Below, piece after piece: positions 26,903 to 34,440 of a DNA stretch of 64,000 nt. Position numbers and translations under genes: made by a program. The stretch's first letter is position 1. Each line of letters starts with the position of its first letter. The notes under the pieces are model-generated. The model was not told the origin of the DNA, ran no database searches, and saw only the letters and a program-made list of their open reading frames with translations. This stretch comes from Bacteroidaceae bacterium (GTDB taxonomy: Bacteria > Bacteroidota > Bacteroidia > Bacteroidales > Bacteroidaceae), in NCBI GenBank assembly GCA_017535725.1, contig JAFXTO010000040.1, positions 1-64,000 of the forward strand, read 5' to 3'.

Positions 26903-28255
26903 ATGCCATCCAAAGCAACAAATAAGGTTTTCAAGCGGAAGATATATGAGCGAATGCTCGAATGGAAAAGGGACCAGCACGGAACTACGGCTCTGCTCAT
27001 CAGAGGCGCAAGACGCGTCGGAAAATCTACTATTGCCGAACAATTCGCAAAGAAAGAATATGAGAGTTGTCTCATCATAGATTTCGCGCATGTCTCCAAA
27101 GACATCATGCGTCTTTTTGAAGACACCTCAGATCTTGATTACCTCTTCACACAACTTCAGTTGGCTTATCATGTGAATCTGGTTCCCAGAAAATCGGTGG
27201 TAGTCTTTGACGAAATACAGAAACAGCCTCTGGCACGTCAAGCTATCAAGTACTTGGTTGCTGACGGACGCTATGATTACATAGAAACTGGCTCGCTTTT
27301 GAGTATCAAAAAGAACATAAAAGACATAGTGATTCCAAGCGAGGAAACGCGCCTTGATATGTATCCCATGGATTACGAGGAGTTCCGATGGGCATTAGGC
27401 GATGAGGCTACGATACCGCTGTTGAAGATCGTGTTTGAAAAACCAAAGCCTTTGGGCGATGCCGTTCACAGGAAACTCATGCGTGACTTCCGGTTATATA
27501 TGTTAGTCGGTGGAATGCCGCAGGTCGTCAATGATTATCTTGATACACAGAATCTGAGTATCGTAGACCAGCGCAAACGCAGCATCATCAATCTTTACGA
27601 TGATGACTTCTACAAGTTAGACCCCTCGGGCGTAACTTCGCTGATGTTCCATGCAATACCTGCTCAGCTGAGTACAAACGCATCACGATATAAGGTGGCA
27701 GGTGTCGTGGAAGGAGGACGTGTAGATCGACTTCTGGAAGAGATAGCGATTTTAAAAGACTCGATGACTACCAATATCTGTTATCATGCAAATGATCCGA
27801 GCGCCGGACTATCACTGAACATCAGTCAGGACCAGTTTAAATTATTTTGCGGAGACACAGGATTGTTTGTGACATTGGCATTTTGGGACAACGATTTCAC
27901 AGAGAATGTCATCTATCAGAAATTGCTCACCGACAAACTCAACACGAATCTTGGCTATGTCTATGAGAATATTGTTGCACAAATGTTAGTGGCAGCAAAC
28001 AATAAACTATTTTATCATTGTTGGCCGACGGAAACGGGAAAGCGAAACTACGAAGTTGACTTCATCGTTTCCCGGAAAGCAAAGATTTGTCCCATAGAAG
28101 TAAAATCATCGCAATCTACACAACACGTTTCAATAGACACATTTATGAAGAAGTATTCAGAACGTGTTCTTCACAGATATCTACTTCATCCAAAAGACAT
28201 TCGTAAAGACGAGGATTTGCTTTGCCTGCCGACCTATATGGCTTCATTCCTTTGA
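26903..28255 (+). CDS. AAA-type ATPase with DUF4143 domain
   Basis: 450 residues. The P-loop is RGARRVGKSTIAEQFA (about 34-49), Walker B is SVVVFDEIQ near 96, and the sensor region ETGSLLSI follows. After residue 220 comes a winged-helix part, and the C-terminal third carries the DUF4143/nuclease-like pattern YEVDFIVSRKAKICPIEVKSS (split E...D...ExK). This family is abundant in Bacteroidales, often within accessory islands; its role is not established. Base composition is lower in G+C than the flanking housekeeping genes, and repeat arrays lie on both sides, which suggests horizontal origin. Confidence 0.88.
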   Translation: MPSKATNKVFKRKIYERMLEWKRDQHGTTALLIRGARRVGKSTIAEQFAKKEYESCLIIDFAHVSKDIMRLFEDTSDLDYLFTQLQLAYHVNLVPRKSVVVFDEIQKQPLARQAIKYLVADGRYDYIETGSLLSIKKNIKDIVIPSEETRLDMYPMDYEEFRWALGDEATIPLLKIVFEKPKPLGDAVHRKLMRDFRLYMLVGGMPQVVNDYLDTQNLSIVDQRKRSIINLYDDDFYKLDPSGVTSLMFHAIPAQLSTNASRYKVAGVVEGGRVDRLLEEIAILKDSMTTNICYHANDPSAGLSLNISQDQFKLFCGDTGLFVTLAFWDNDFTENVIYQKLLTDKLNTNLGYVYENIVAQMLVAANNKLFYHCWPTETGKRNYEVDFIVSRKAKICPIEVKSSQSTQHVSIDTFMKKYSERVLHRYLLHPKDIRKDEDLLCLPTYMASFL

Positions 28256-28397
28256 CTCTAAACCACATTCCATCCACGAATCAGAGGCGGACAACCGCGT
28301 TGAATAATTAATCTCTGCAAGCTGGTCGTTCTTTAATGCGTAGGCGCAGAAGCGTAGAGAGCTGGGCGCAACTTGAAATGGACACAGATGGGTAGTA

Positions 28398-28417
28398 CGT
28401 TTGACAACTGTCAAACG
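28398..28417. repeat. Near-perfect palindrome before the 22-bp array
   Basis: CGTTTGACA-AC-TGTCAAACG, nine-base arms with a two-base centre, 31 bases before the first 22-bp unit. It resembles a dimeric protein-binding site. Confidence 0.6.
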
Positions 28418-28428
28418 ATTCACTCAGC

Positions 28429-28604
28429 CGTACGAGTTTGCCATCTCGTCCGTACGTGTTTGCTAACTCGTCCGTATCTTATTAGACTTACATACGTATC
28501 TTATTGGTCTTACATACGTATCTTATTGGACTTACATACGTATCTTATTGGACTTACATACGTATCTTATTGACCTTACTTCCGTATGTTATTATGCTAT
28601 AATC
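28429..28604. repeat. 22-bp direct repeat array, eight units
   Basis: Units start exactly every 22 bases at 28429, 28451, 28473, 28495, 28517, 28539, 28561 and 28583. The first two read CGTACGAGTTTGCCATCTCG, the later ones CGTATCTTATTGGACTTACA with the last bases TA. Period and length resemble iterons of plasmid origins, but no replication gene is near. There are no spacers, so it is not a CRISPR. Confidence 0.85.
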
Positions 28605-28625
28605 TCCTCGCGTACGCGCGTATGC

Positions 28626-29175
28626 GCGCGCGGGCACGAAAGAAAGAAAAATCCCGTCACTTCGTCACAAATGGATGTTTTTAAGGTATCTAATTTCTGA
28701 ATATTAGATGTTTATAAGTGTGACGAAAGGTGTGACGAAGGTGATAAATTGGTGACGAAGTGACGAAAACGCCCCCAAAATACCCTAAATTTATGAATAA
28801 TTCATGGTTAAATTAGTGATAAATTCGTGTAAAGATGAATCTTCCAACGTCAATGGGTACATCAATGGTCATGAATAATCTTCAACGCAGCATGTTGTGA
28901 GAGCCAGCACCAATTCTTCTCTTCTCACATAAATTATCCATGCGCTCGGCTCGAAGAGACGCTTGACACTTCAAGAATTGACCCACGAACTTTCCATGAA
29001 TTATCGCTTAGCGAAGTCAACAAAAGACCATGAATTATTGCAGAGCATGTGACGATTTCGTCACTTCGTCACGCTCCGTCACGCTCTTCGTCACGCTCCA
29101 TTTTATTAGCATACAATGAATTATCTCCAAATGTGACAAAGTGACGAGATTTTCGGTGCTCTCGTGCCCGCGCGC
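28626..29175. mobile_element. 550-bp noncoding block with inverted ends and GTGACGAAG words
   Basis: GCGCGCGGGCACGA (28626-28639) is repeated inverted at 29162-29175, and inside it CGTCACTTCGTCACA (28655-28669) mirrors TGTGACAAAGTGACG (29132-29146). The interior has many GTGACGAAG/CTTCGTCAC words, including GTGACGAAGTGACGAAA near 28754, and no credible gene. It could be a miniature transposable element, an attachment region or a replication/maintenance site. Confidence 0.65.
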
Positions 29176-29187
29176 ACGCGAAAGGTT

Positions 29188-29234
29188 GGTGACGGGTGCG
29201 GTCTTTTTCTGTTAAAATTTGAAAAAGGGACACC
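29188..29234. repeat. 47-bp hairpin repeat, copy 1
   Basis: GGTGACGGGTGCGGTCTTTT to GGGACACC with inner CTTTTTC...GAAAAAG arms. A near-identical 47-bp copy is at 37765-37811. Confidence 0.8.
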
Positions 29235-29578
29235 AGTTCATATTAATGGTGTTCTAAGGGCAGGACGGTGAAGCCGATTCCCGAGCAAGCTCGCCCGCTC
29301 GGCGCTCTGCGTCGCTTAACACTTCAAGCGCTCGACCCTTGGTCGCTTCGACACTTCGAAGAACCCGTAGCCTTTCTCCGCTCAATAGCTGGGGGTGGGC
29401 AGTACCCCCGGAATGCTTTCCGACCTTTCTGTCCGTTATTAACCTCATAGGTCGTAAAATCCTTTCTTTTTTCTGAAAGATAAGACATTTTCTGCTGATT
29501 TTTCCGTAAAAACAGTAAAAAATAGACGGATTATGAACATTTTTTGGCAAAGAAGTCGAAGAATTGAAAACTTTTATG
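29235..29578. repeat. Gene-free stretch with dispersed GC-rich repeat, copy B
   Basis: 29293-29364 is the inverted partner of the repeat at 26562-26635 (CGCTCGGCGCTCTGCGTCGC ... CTTCGAAGAAC). The remainder (29365-29578) becomes A+T-rich and leads to the promoter of the leader RNA. I see no gene here. Confidence 0.65.
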
Positions 29579-29586
29579 TACTTTTG
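29579..29586 (+). promoter_or_regulatory. -7 box in front of the structured leader RNA
   Basis: TACTTTTG followed by GCATGTGGAATC; transcription would begin about 29592. No TTTG is found at the expected -33 distance. Confidence 0.55.
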
Positions 29587-29591
29587 CATGT

Positions 29592-29830
29592 GGAATCGGG
29601 GAGAAATCCGGTTTCATTGATGCATTAGCTTATTATTTCGCGCTTAACCAAAAGTGCCTGAGAAACTCTTTTTGGAATAGTCACGAGATAATAGAAGTGA
29701 GGTTACCAGAGCAATCTGGATACCTGCCTAAAGTGTAAAGCTATGCCCTCGCCTTATGGCGTGGCGTTCTTATTACACAACAGGCAGGGGTTCCAATTCT
29801 CAGGCACGCCCCACGGTTAAGCGCATAAGG
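29592..29830 (+). ncRNA. Structured RNA or leader of the CXXX-peptide operon, family unknown
   Basis: A long nested hairpin is visible: GCGCTTAACC (29640-29649) with GGTTAAGCGC (29815-29824); GTGCCTGAGAA (29654-29664) with TTCTCAGGCAC (29797-29807); TTGGAA (29672-29677) with TTCCAA (29791-29796); CCTGCCT (29723-29729) with AGGCAGG (29782-29788); GTGTAA (29733-29738) with TTACAC (29773-29778); and a tip CGCC-TTAT-GGCG (29750-29761). The 5' side also holds a small hairpin CCAGA-GCAA-TCTGG (29706-29719). The outer three stems are 27 perfect base pairs. It lies between a -7 box and the operon's first gene, so it may be a riboswitch-like leader, or an independent RNA such as a 6S-like RNA, which also is a long rod with a one-sided bubble. 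No terminator is visible before the gene. Confidence 0.6.
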
Positions 29831-29882
29831 ATGATCACGCCATTTTTATGCCCTTACTATTGCATTCAGTAAATCTAAATGG

Positions 29883-30413
29883 ATGTGTACAACGTACAGA
29901 CTCCTACATCCAGAAAGTGAAACGCTGAATCTCGGGAAGTCTATAGGCCTAACATGTTTTATTATTTTGAAGTATTTCTCTCGTTTATTATTAACAGGGT
30001 GTCTTCTTCTACCTTTTTTTGTAACATCATGTAGTAAAGATGGTGATGAAGAAGAAATCACCGAAATTGTTGACTCATCTCAAAACAACGATTCTAAAGA
30101 AGGACAGCAGACAACAAACAAAAAACCAGTTATCCGTTCTTTGAAATTATCTGTCAAAAAGAATGGTTCGAAAGTATCTTCTTCTGTAGGTATCAATGCA
30201 ACGATACAAGTCGAAAACCCAGCCGACGCTCCTGTTACAAATGTATCTATCTCATGTGAAGGGAAAACGGCTTCTGCAAGGTATTCTATGGGATATTATA
30301 CAGCAAGTCTCACTGTCCCTGGAAAAGCCTATGGAACAACTTATACCGTAAAAGCAACAGCAACTAATAAATATGGTTCATATACCAGTAATACATCATT
30401 CAAAAGACCATAA
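29883..30413 (+). CDS. Lipoprotein at the head of the CXXX-peptide operon
   Basis: Up to 176 residues; the true start may be internal because the first 25 residues do not look like a signal. The lipoprotein signal is clear (LLLTGCLLLPFFVTSCSKDG), followed by an acidic linker (DEEEITEIVDSSQNNDSKEG) and one Ig-like beta domain of about 85 residues (VIRSLKLSVKKNG to SYTSNTSFKRP). It ends 4 bases before the Cys-repeat peptide, so the two are co-transcribed. I do not recognise the family. A role as surface partner or immunity protein for the peptide would be a guess. Confidence 0.7.
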   Translation: MCTTYRLLHPESETLNLGKSIGLTCFIILKYFSRLLLTGCLLLPFFVTSCSKDGDEEEITEIVDSSQNNDSKEGQQTTNKKPVIRSLKLSVKKNGSKVSSSVGINATIQVENPADAPVTNVSISCEGKTASARYSMGYYTASLTVPGKAYGTTYTVKATATNKYGSYTSNTSFKRP

Positions 30414-30417
30414 TATA

Positions 30418-30726
30418 ATGAAAACAACATCAGAAAACATTTGTTCAAGAAGGGAATTCTTCAAACAAGCAGCAAAAGGCGTATTGCCCATTTTAGGACT
30501 AACTATTTGGGGACCATCTTTAATATCTTCGTGTAGTAAGGATGATTGTGATGGTTGCAACAATAGTTGTTCTGATAGTTGCGTTACAAGTTGTAAAAAT
30601 ACCTGCGATGCAAGTTGCTCATCTGGCTGTAAAGGAAGTTGTAGTACCGGATGTAGTAAAACTTGCAAAACGACCTGCCAAACAACGTGCAAAGAAAGGT
30701 GTAGTACAAAATCAAGATATAATTAA
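30418..30726 (+). CDS. Cys-X-X-X repeat peptide precursor with twin-arginine lipoprotein signal
   Basis: 102 residues. The N-terminus has a twin-arginine motif SRREFFK (residues 10-16) before a hydrophobic stretch (GVLPILGLTIWG) and a lipobox-like LISSC, so the product should be exported folded and perhaps lipidated. From residue about 46 on, 13 cysteines follow each other at exactly four-residue spacing (CNNSCSDSCVTSCKNTC and so on) with mostly Ser, Thr, Lys, Gly and Asn between. This matches what is called CXXX repeat peptide in protein family naming, a target of radical SAM maturases. Two bases separate it from the radical SAM gene. Regular spacing suggests a thioether or other Cys-based repeat modification along one face. 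Start ATG 30418 follows the preceding stop closely. Confidence 0.9.
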   Translation: MKTTSENICSRREFFKQAAKGVLPILGLTIWGPSLISSCSKDDCDGCNNSCSDSCVTSCKNTCDASCSSGCKGSCSTGCSKTCKTTCQTTCKERCSTKSRYN

Positions 30727-30728
30727 AG

Positions 30729-31913
30729 ATGGCATCAGAAGACAGTCTTACACGTTACAAGAACATAACTTTTATTGTGACCAAAGATTGTCAATTGGCT
30801 TGTAAATATTGCTATCTCGTAGGAAAGAATTCTAAGGAAAGAATGTCCTACGAGATAGCGAAGTTGGCTGTTGACTATCTGTTAAACGAAAACCGTAATT
30901 TCCAAGAAGAAGGGGTTGTCTGGGATTTCATAGGGGGAGAACCCTTCGTAGAAATAGATTTAATAACACAAATATGTAATTACATCAAATATGTGATGTA
31001 CGACAAAAATCATAAATGGTTTAACAATTATAGATTTAATATCTCAACAAACGGAATAAATTATAATAATGATAAAGTTCAGAAGTTCATAAAGGATAAC
31101 CATACCCATCTGAGTATTGGCATAACTATTGATGGGACAAAACAAAAACACGATTTAAACCGTATATATAAAAATGGGAAGGGATCTTATGATGATGTCG
31201 TCAAAAACATTCCATTATGGGTGGAGCAATTCCCTAATGATGGGACTAAAGTGACTATCAGCAATTTGGATATTCCATATATTAAAGAGAGTGTCTTGCA
31301 CCTTTATAATCTCGGCATTCATGAAGTTAATATAAATTGTGTTTTCGAAAATGTATGGAATGAGGGAGATGATATAAAATTTGAACAGCAGCTGATAGAA
31401 CTGGCTGATAGTATTATAGATAAAGGGCTTTATAAAGCCTATGATTGTTCGTTCTTTTCCGAAAATATTGGGAAGCCACTTGTTGACAATGGAAATTGGT
31501 GCGGAGCAGGGATGATGCTCGCAATTGATTCATCTGGCAATTTCTACCCATGTACGCGATTTGCCGGCTACTCCTTACGCTCAAAGAAACCAATTGTTAT
31601 TGGAAATGTTTGGAACGGAATTGACAATAATAAACTTCGCCCTTTTCTAACGCTTAACAGAAAAATGCAAAGCTCTCAAATGTGTATCGACTGTGAAGTG
31701 GCCAGTGGATGTGCGTGGTGCCAAGGCGAGAATTACGATGCAGCAGATACTCCTACCATCTATCAGAGATCCACTGCTATATGCAAAATGCATAAAGCTC
31801 AGGTTCGTGCCAACAACTACTATTGGAACAAGCTCTATCGCAAGTTAGAATTGGAAGGCGAGCGAGAGGAGTTTGAGAAAAATAAAAAAGAAACAAAAGA
31901 CATCATCTGTTGA
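30729..31913 (+). CDS. Radical SAM/SPASM peptide maturase for the CXXX repeat peptide
   Basis: 394 residues, cytoplasmic. The S-adenosylmethionine cluster motif CxxxCxxC is CQLACKYC (Cys21, 25, 28), and IGGEPF is the SAM amino-group motif. ISTNGI and ITIDGT continue the barrel. The SPASM part has CGAGMMLAIDSSGNFYPC near 257, then CIDCEVASGCAWC and a final Cys, ligands for extra 4Fe-4S clusters. Such enzymes modify cysteines or neighbouring residues of a leader-bearing peptide; the peptide directly upstream is the evident substrate. The next gene starts 4 bases after the stop. Confidence 0.92.
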   Translation: MASEDSLTRYKNITFIVTKDCQLACKYCYLVGKNSKERMSYEIAKLAVDYLLNENRNFQEEGVVWDFIGGEPFVEIDLITQICNYIKYVMYDKNHKWFNNYRFNISTNGINYNNDKVQKFIKDNHTHLSIGITIDGTKQKHDLNRIYKNGKGSYDDVVKNIPLWVEQFPNDGTKVTISNLDIPYIKESVLHLYNLGIHEVNINCVFENVWNEGDDIKFEQQLIELADSIIDKGLYKAYDCSFFSENIGKPLVDNGNWCGAGMMLAIDSSGNFYPCTRFAGYSLRSKKPIVIGNVWNGIDNNKLRPFLTLNRKMQSSQMCIDCEVASGCAWCQGENYDAADTPTIYQRSTAICKMHKAQVRANNYYWNKLYRKLELEGEREEFEKNKKETKDIIC

Positions 31914-31917
31914 CGAT

Positions 31918-32844
31918 ATGCTGCAATACCTTATTTTATTATTAGACGATACGAGTACCTCGTTTTGTCATTACGAGAATCCTAAAACGGAACGTCGATT
32001 GATTCCCGTGGAAACATTGAGGCAGGGAATCCGATTCAGTATGATGGAGAATCTGATGATCCAGTATGTTTATCCCGACTATGAGCTTCCCCAAGATTAT
32101 CAGGATGTGATAGAAAGTATAGACCACTCCAAAATCAAACCCCAAAAAGAAGATGCAGATGTGTGGGTGACAGACAAGGTGGAATGCTTGAGTTCGGATA
32201 TCCCTGTGGTGTTACGTATTGACAAAGAGGGCTTGCTCGCTCATGAGCAGGGAATCGCTGAGGCAATAGGAAAAGTTTCGAGACTGAATATCGTTCTGAC
32301 TGATGTAGAGACTTTCATGGAAGAAGACTTTACTCACTACAAGTCTTTACTTGGAAAACTATCATCCTCGTTGGAACAATTATATGTTGATGGGAAAACT
32401 CCGCAACTAAATTTACTGACTGACCGCATGATGCTCAAGCAGATGAACAACTGTAGAGCGGGCGATACGACAATCACACTGGCACCTAACGGAAAGTTCT
32501 ATGTCTGTCCTGCTTTCTACTATGAAGACCCGTCTGATAGCATCGGTGATTTGGAGAATGGACTTGACATTATGAACAAACAACTATATCGGCTTGACCA
32601 TGCACCAATTTGCAGTCATTGCGATGCATGGCAATGCAAACGCTGTATTTGGCTGAACCGCAAGACAACGCTGGAAGTGAACACTCCTTCACATGAGCAA
32701 TGTGTGTTAGCACATTTGGAGCGTAATGCAAGCCGCGATTTGTTGAATAACATACGCAAGCATGGGACTTTCCTTCCTGAACAGGAAGAAATCAAAGAAA
32801 TAGATTATTTGGACCCTTTTGATAATAGAGACGAATGGCAATGA
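31918..32844 (+). CDS. SPASM-type CXXX peptide maturase lacking the radical SAM cluster motif
   Basis: 308 residues from ATG 31918 (an earlier in-frame ATG at 31873 would overlap the upstream gene by 41 bases). There is no CxxxCxxC in the first half, where RLIPVETLRQGI and IPVVLRIDKEGLL suggest a barrel remnant. The C-terminal part keeps a SPASM-like set: CRAGDTTITLAPNGKFYVCP (about 181) and CSHCDAWQCKRC (about 236), plus a last Cys. I match this to proteins named CXXX repeat peptide maturase. A second protein of this type beside a true radical SAM enzyme suggests a two-component complex that presents or holds the peptide. It overlaps the next gene by four bases (ATGA). Confidence 0.8.
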   Translation: MLQYLILLLDDTSTSFCHYENPKTERRLIPVETLRQGIRFSMMENLMIQYVYPDYELPQDYQDVIESIDHSKIKPQKEDADVWVTDKVECLSSDIPVVLRIDKEGLLAHEQGIAEAIGKVSRLNIVLTDVETFMEEDFTHYKSLLGKLSSSLEQLYVDGKTPQLNLLTDRMMLKQMNNCRAGDTTITLAPNGKFYVCPAFYYEDPSDSIGDLENGLDIMNKQLYRLDHAPICSHCDAWQCKRCIWLNRKTTLEVNTPSHEQCVLAHLERNASRDLLNNIRKHGTFLPEQEEIKEIDYLDPFDNRDEWQ

Positions 32845-33110
32845 AGAAACTTGTAGGGCAAGTGACACCCGAAGAGCGTACAGAGATTCAGACGCTCTTT
32901 GAACGTCGCAACGGATTGAATGAACTGGCGAAGATTCTGACAGCAGACAATGCCGAGTTGTATGAGAAACTTGTGAAAGATTTGGGCGAGACCAGTACGA
33001 AGTTCCAAAGCTGGTGGGATCGTATGGCTCAGAAATACCTGTGGGAATCAGCTGAGAATGGCAACTGGGAGATTAACTTTGAAACATGTGAAATATTTCT
33101 CGTAGCATAA
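32841..33110 (+). CDS. Small CXXX peptide modification-system protein
   Basis: 89 residues from ATG 32841, which overlaps the previous stop as ATGA; ATG 32835 is an alternative. Helical and charged at the start ([20 protein letters not shown]), then [11 protein letters not shown] and a C-terminal [16 protein letters not shown] associate this with proteins named CXXX repeat peptide modification system protein. It may bind the precursor leader. The TAATG junction with tatA shows tight translational coupling. Confidence 0.75.
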   Translation: MKKLVGQVTPEERTEIQTLFERRNGLNELAKILTADNAELYEKLVKDLGETSTKFQSWWDRMAQKYLWESAENGNWEINFETCEIFLVA

Positions 33111-33349
33111 TGGCATTAAAACTGTTATTTATTGGCACAACCGAATTGCTGCTTATCAGCGGCCTTGCCCTGCTGCTTTTCGGCGGTAAGAAACTGCCAG
33201 AAATGATGAAAGGTCTGGGGCAGGGCGTTCAGAGTTTCAAGAAGGGAATGAAAGAGCCTTTGGAAGAGGAAACAGAAGAAGCAGAGTCAGAGCAAGAGAA
33301 TGTCGAAGGAGAAAAGAAAGCAAAACCAGAAGACAAAGACAAGCAATAA
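33110..33349 (+). CDS. tatA: TatA-type component of a dedicated twin-arginine translocase
   Basis: 79 residues. One N-terminal membrane helix ([19 protein letters not shown]) is followed by the conserved hinge [17 protein letters not shown], an amphipathic helix and a strongly acidic/lysine tail. TatA oligomers form the pore that passes folded Tat substrates. The gene starts inside the stop codon of the upstream gene. There is no separate TatB; in two-component systems TatA does both jobs. The likely cargo is the twin-arginine peptide in the same operon. Confidence 0.9.
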   Translation: MALKLLFIGTTELLLISGLALLLFGGKKLPEMMKGLGQGVQSFKKGMKEPLEEETEEAESEQENVEGEKKAKPEDKDKQ

Positions 33350-34136
33350 AGGCACAGAACACGATGAGGCTCTGATGACTACTGGCGGACACCTTGAAGT
33401 GCTCCGCCAAATGCTTTTCCGTATCCTTGGCGTAGCTGGGACTTTTGCTGTAGTAATATTCTGCTTCAAGGACACTACATGGCAACTACTGCTTGCTCCA
33501 AGTGAGTGGGACTTCTGTACTTACCGCTGGATAGAATCGGCTTTTCAATTCTTAGACACGGGCTTCCGCTTTGAGGAGTTCCATGTCAACCTGATAGCTA
33601 CTGATTTATCGAGTCAGTTCATGACACATATCACAACGGCTGTTTATCTTGGTGTATTGGGAGCATCACCTTATATATTATTTGAGCTGTTCTGCTTCAT
33701 ATCGCCTGCGCTTTACGAAAACGAACGCAAATATTCCGTACAGGTAGCTGGCATCGTCTATGTGCTCTTCATCCTCGGCGTGCTGATGTCGTACTTCGTG
33801 CTGTTCCCCATCTCGTTCCGTTTCCTCGGCACTTACAGCGTGTCGGCAAGGGTGGTGAGCAACATCACGCTTGATTCGTATATTTCTACCTTTGTGTCGT
33901 TGACACTGGTCATGGGTGTTGTGTTCCAACTACCCATTATTGCTTTCTTCCTTGGCAAGATGGGCGTGATTACTTCCGAAATGCTTTCCCAATACCGCAA
34001 ACATTCCTTCCTCATCATTATGTTGGTGGCTGCTATCATCACCCCGCCCGACTTGATGACACTTATTCTTGTTACCATTCCTCTATATCTTCTTTATGAA
34101 TTAAGCATTAGAGTTGTAAAAATCGTTGAGAATTAA
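33300..34136 (+). CDS. tatC: TatC, receptor of the dedicated twin-arginine translocase
   Basis: 278 residues at most; ATG 33375 would give 253 and begins with the family's N-terminus [12 protein letters not shown], so the true start is uncertain. The conserved [32 protein letters not shown] (receptor loop with Glu), and later [20 protein letters not shown] are present, with six membrane spans. TatC binds the RR motif of exported precursors. The first start overlaps the tatA end by 50 bases. It closes the operon; no terminator is obvious before the repeat at 34164. Confidence 0.92.
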   Translation: MSKEKRKQNQKTKTSNKGTEHDEALMTTGGHLEVLRQMLFRILGVAGTFAVVIFCFKDTTWQLLLAPSEWDFCTYRWIESAFQFLDTGFRFEEFHVNLIATDLSSQFMTHITTAVYLGVLGASPYILFELFCFISPALYENERKYSVQVAGIVYVLFILGVLMSYFVLFPISFRFLGTYSVSARVVSNITLDSYISTFVSLTLVMGVVFQLPIIAFFLGKMGVITSEMLSQYRKHSFLIIMLVAAIITPPDLMTLILVTIPLYLLYELSIRVVKIVEN

Positions 34137-34163
34137 TCTTGCATGATTATGAAAACAACTCAA

Positions 34164-34252
34164 TAGTGTCTTTTAAACTTTTAACGGACACCCAATCAAA
34201 ATGCCAAGAGTCGCGAGATGGCAACAACAAGAGATTTTCCCGATAGTGGATG
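34164..34252. repeat. 89-bp direct repeat, copy 1, left of the toxin-antitoxin pair
   Basis: TAGTGTCTTTTAAACTTTTA ... GAGATTTTCCCGATAGTGGA. It differs from the copy at 35167-35255 at about six positions. A short frame inside (QQQEIFPIVD) equals the N-terminus of the Nudix protein at 53426, so the repeat seems to carry a gene remnant. 34256-34400 holds nothing recognisable. Confidence 0.85.
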
Positions 34253-34409
34253 TATGTCGAGCATCGCAGCATTCGAACTGTTCTAGTAACTGTTAAATAA
34301 TAACTGGGCACGATTTGCTAAATGAAGAATAAATGAACAAAATGAACGAAAATGGCAGCATAATGATAAAAAAATGCGTCATGATGATGTAGAATCAAAA
34401 TAAAACATC

Positions 34410-34417
34410 TATCTTTG
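34410..34417 (+). promoter_or_regulatory. -7 box for the toxin-antitoxin pair
   Basis: TATCTTTG 23 bases before the antitoxin ATG. Confidence 0.55.
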
Positions 34418-34440
34418 CAGCATCTTAAGCGATAAACACT

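Noticed and set aside
28373-28573. Small protein gene with the sequence SYIRILLDL repeated
   Set aside because: It is only the translation of the 22-bp tandem repeat; 22 is not a multiple of 3 and no homology is seen.
28429-28604. CRISPR array
   Set aside because: Units follow each other without spacers and no cas gene is near.
29592-29830. TPP riboswitch
   Set aside because: CTGAGA and TCTGGATA words occur, but the required order and the ACCTGA core are absent and CTGAGA is inside a perfect long stem.
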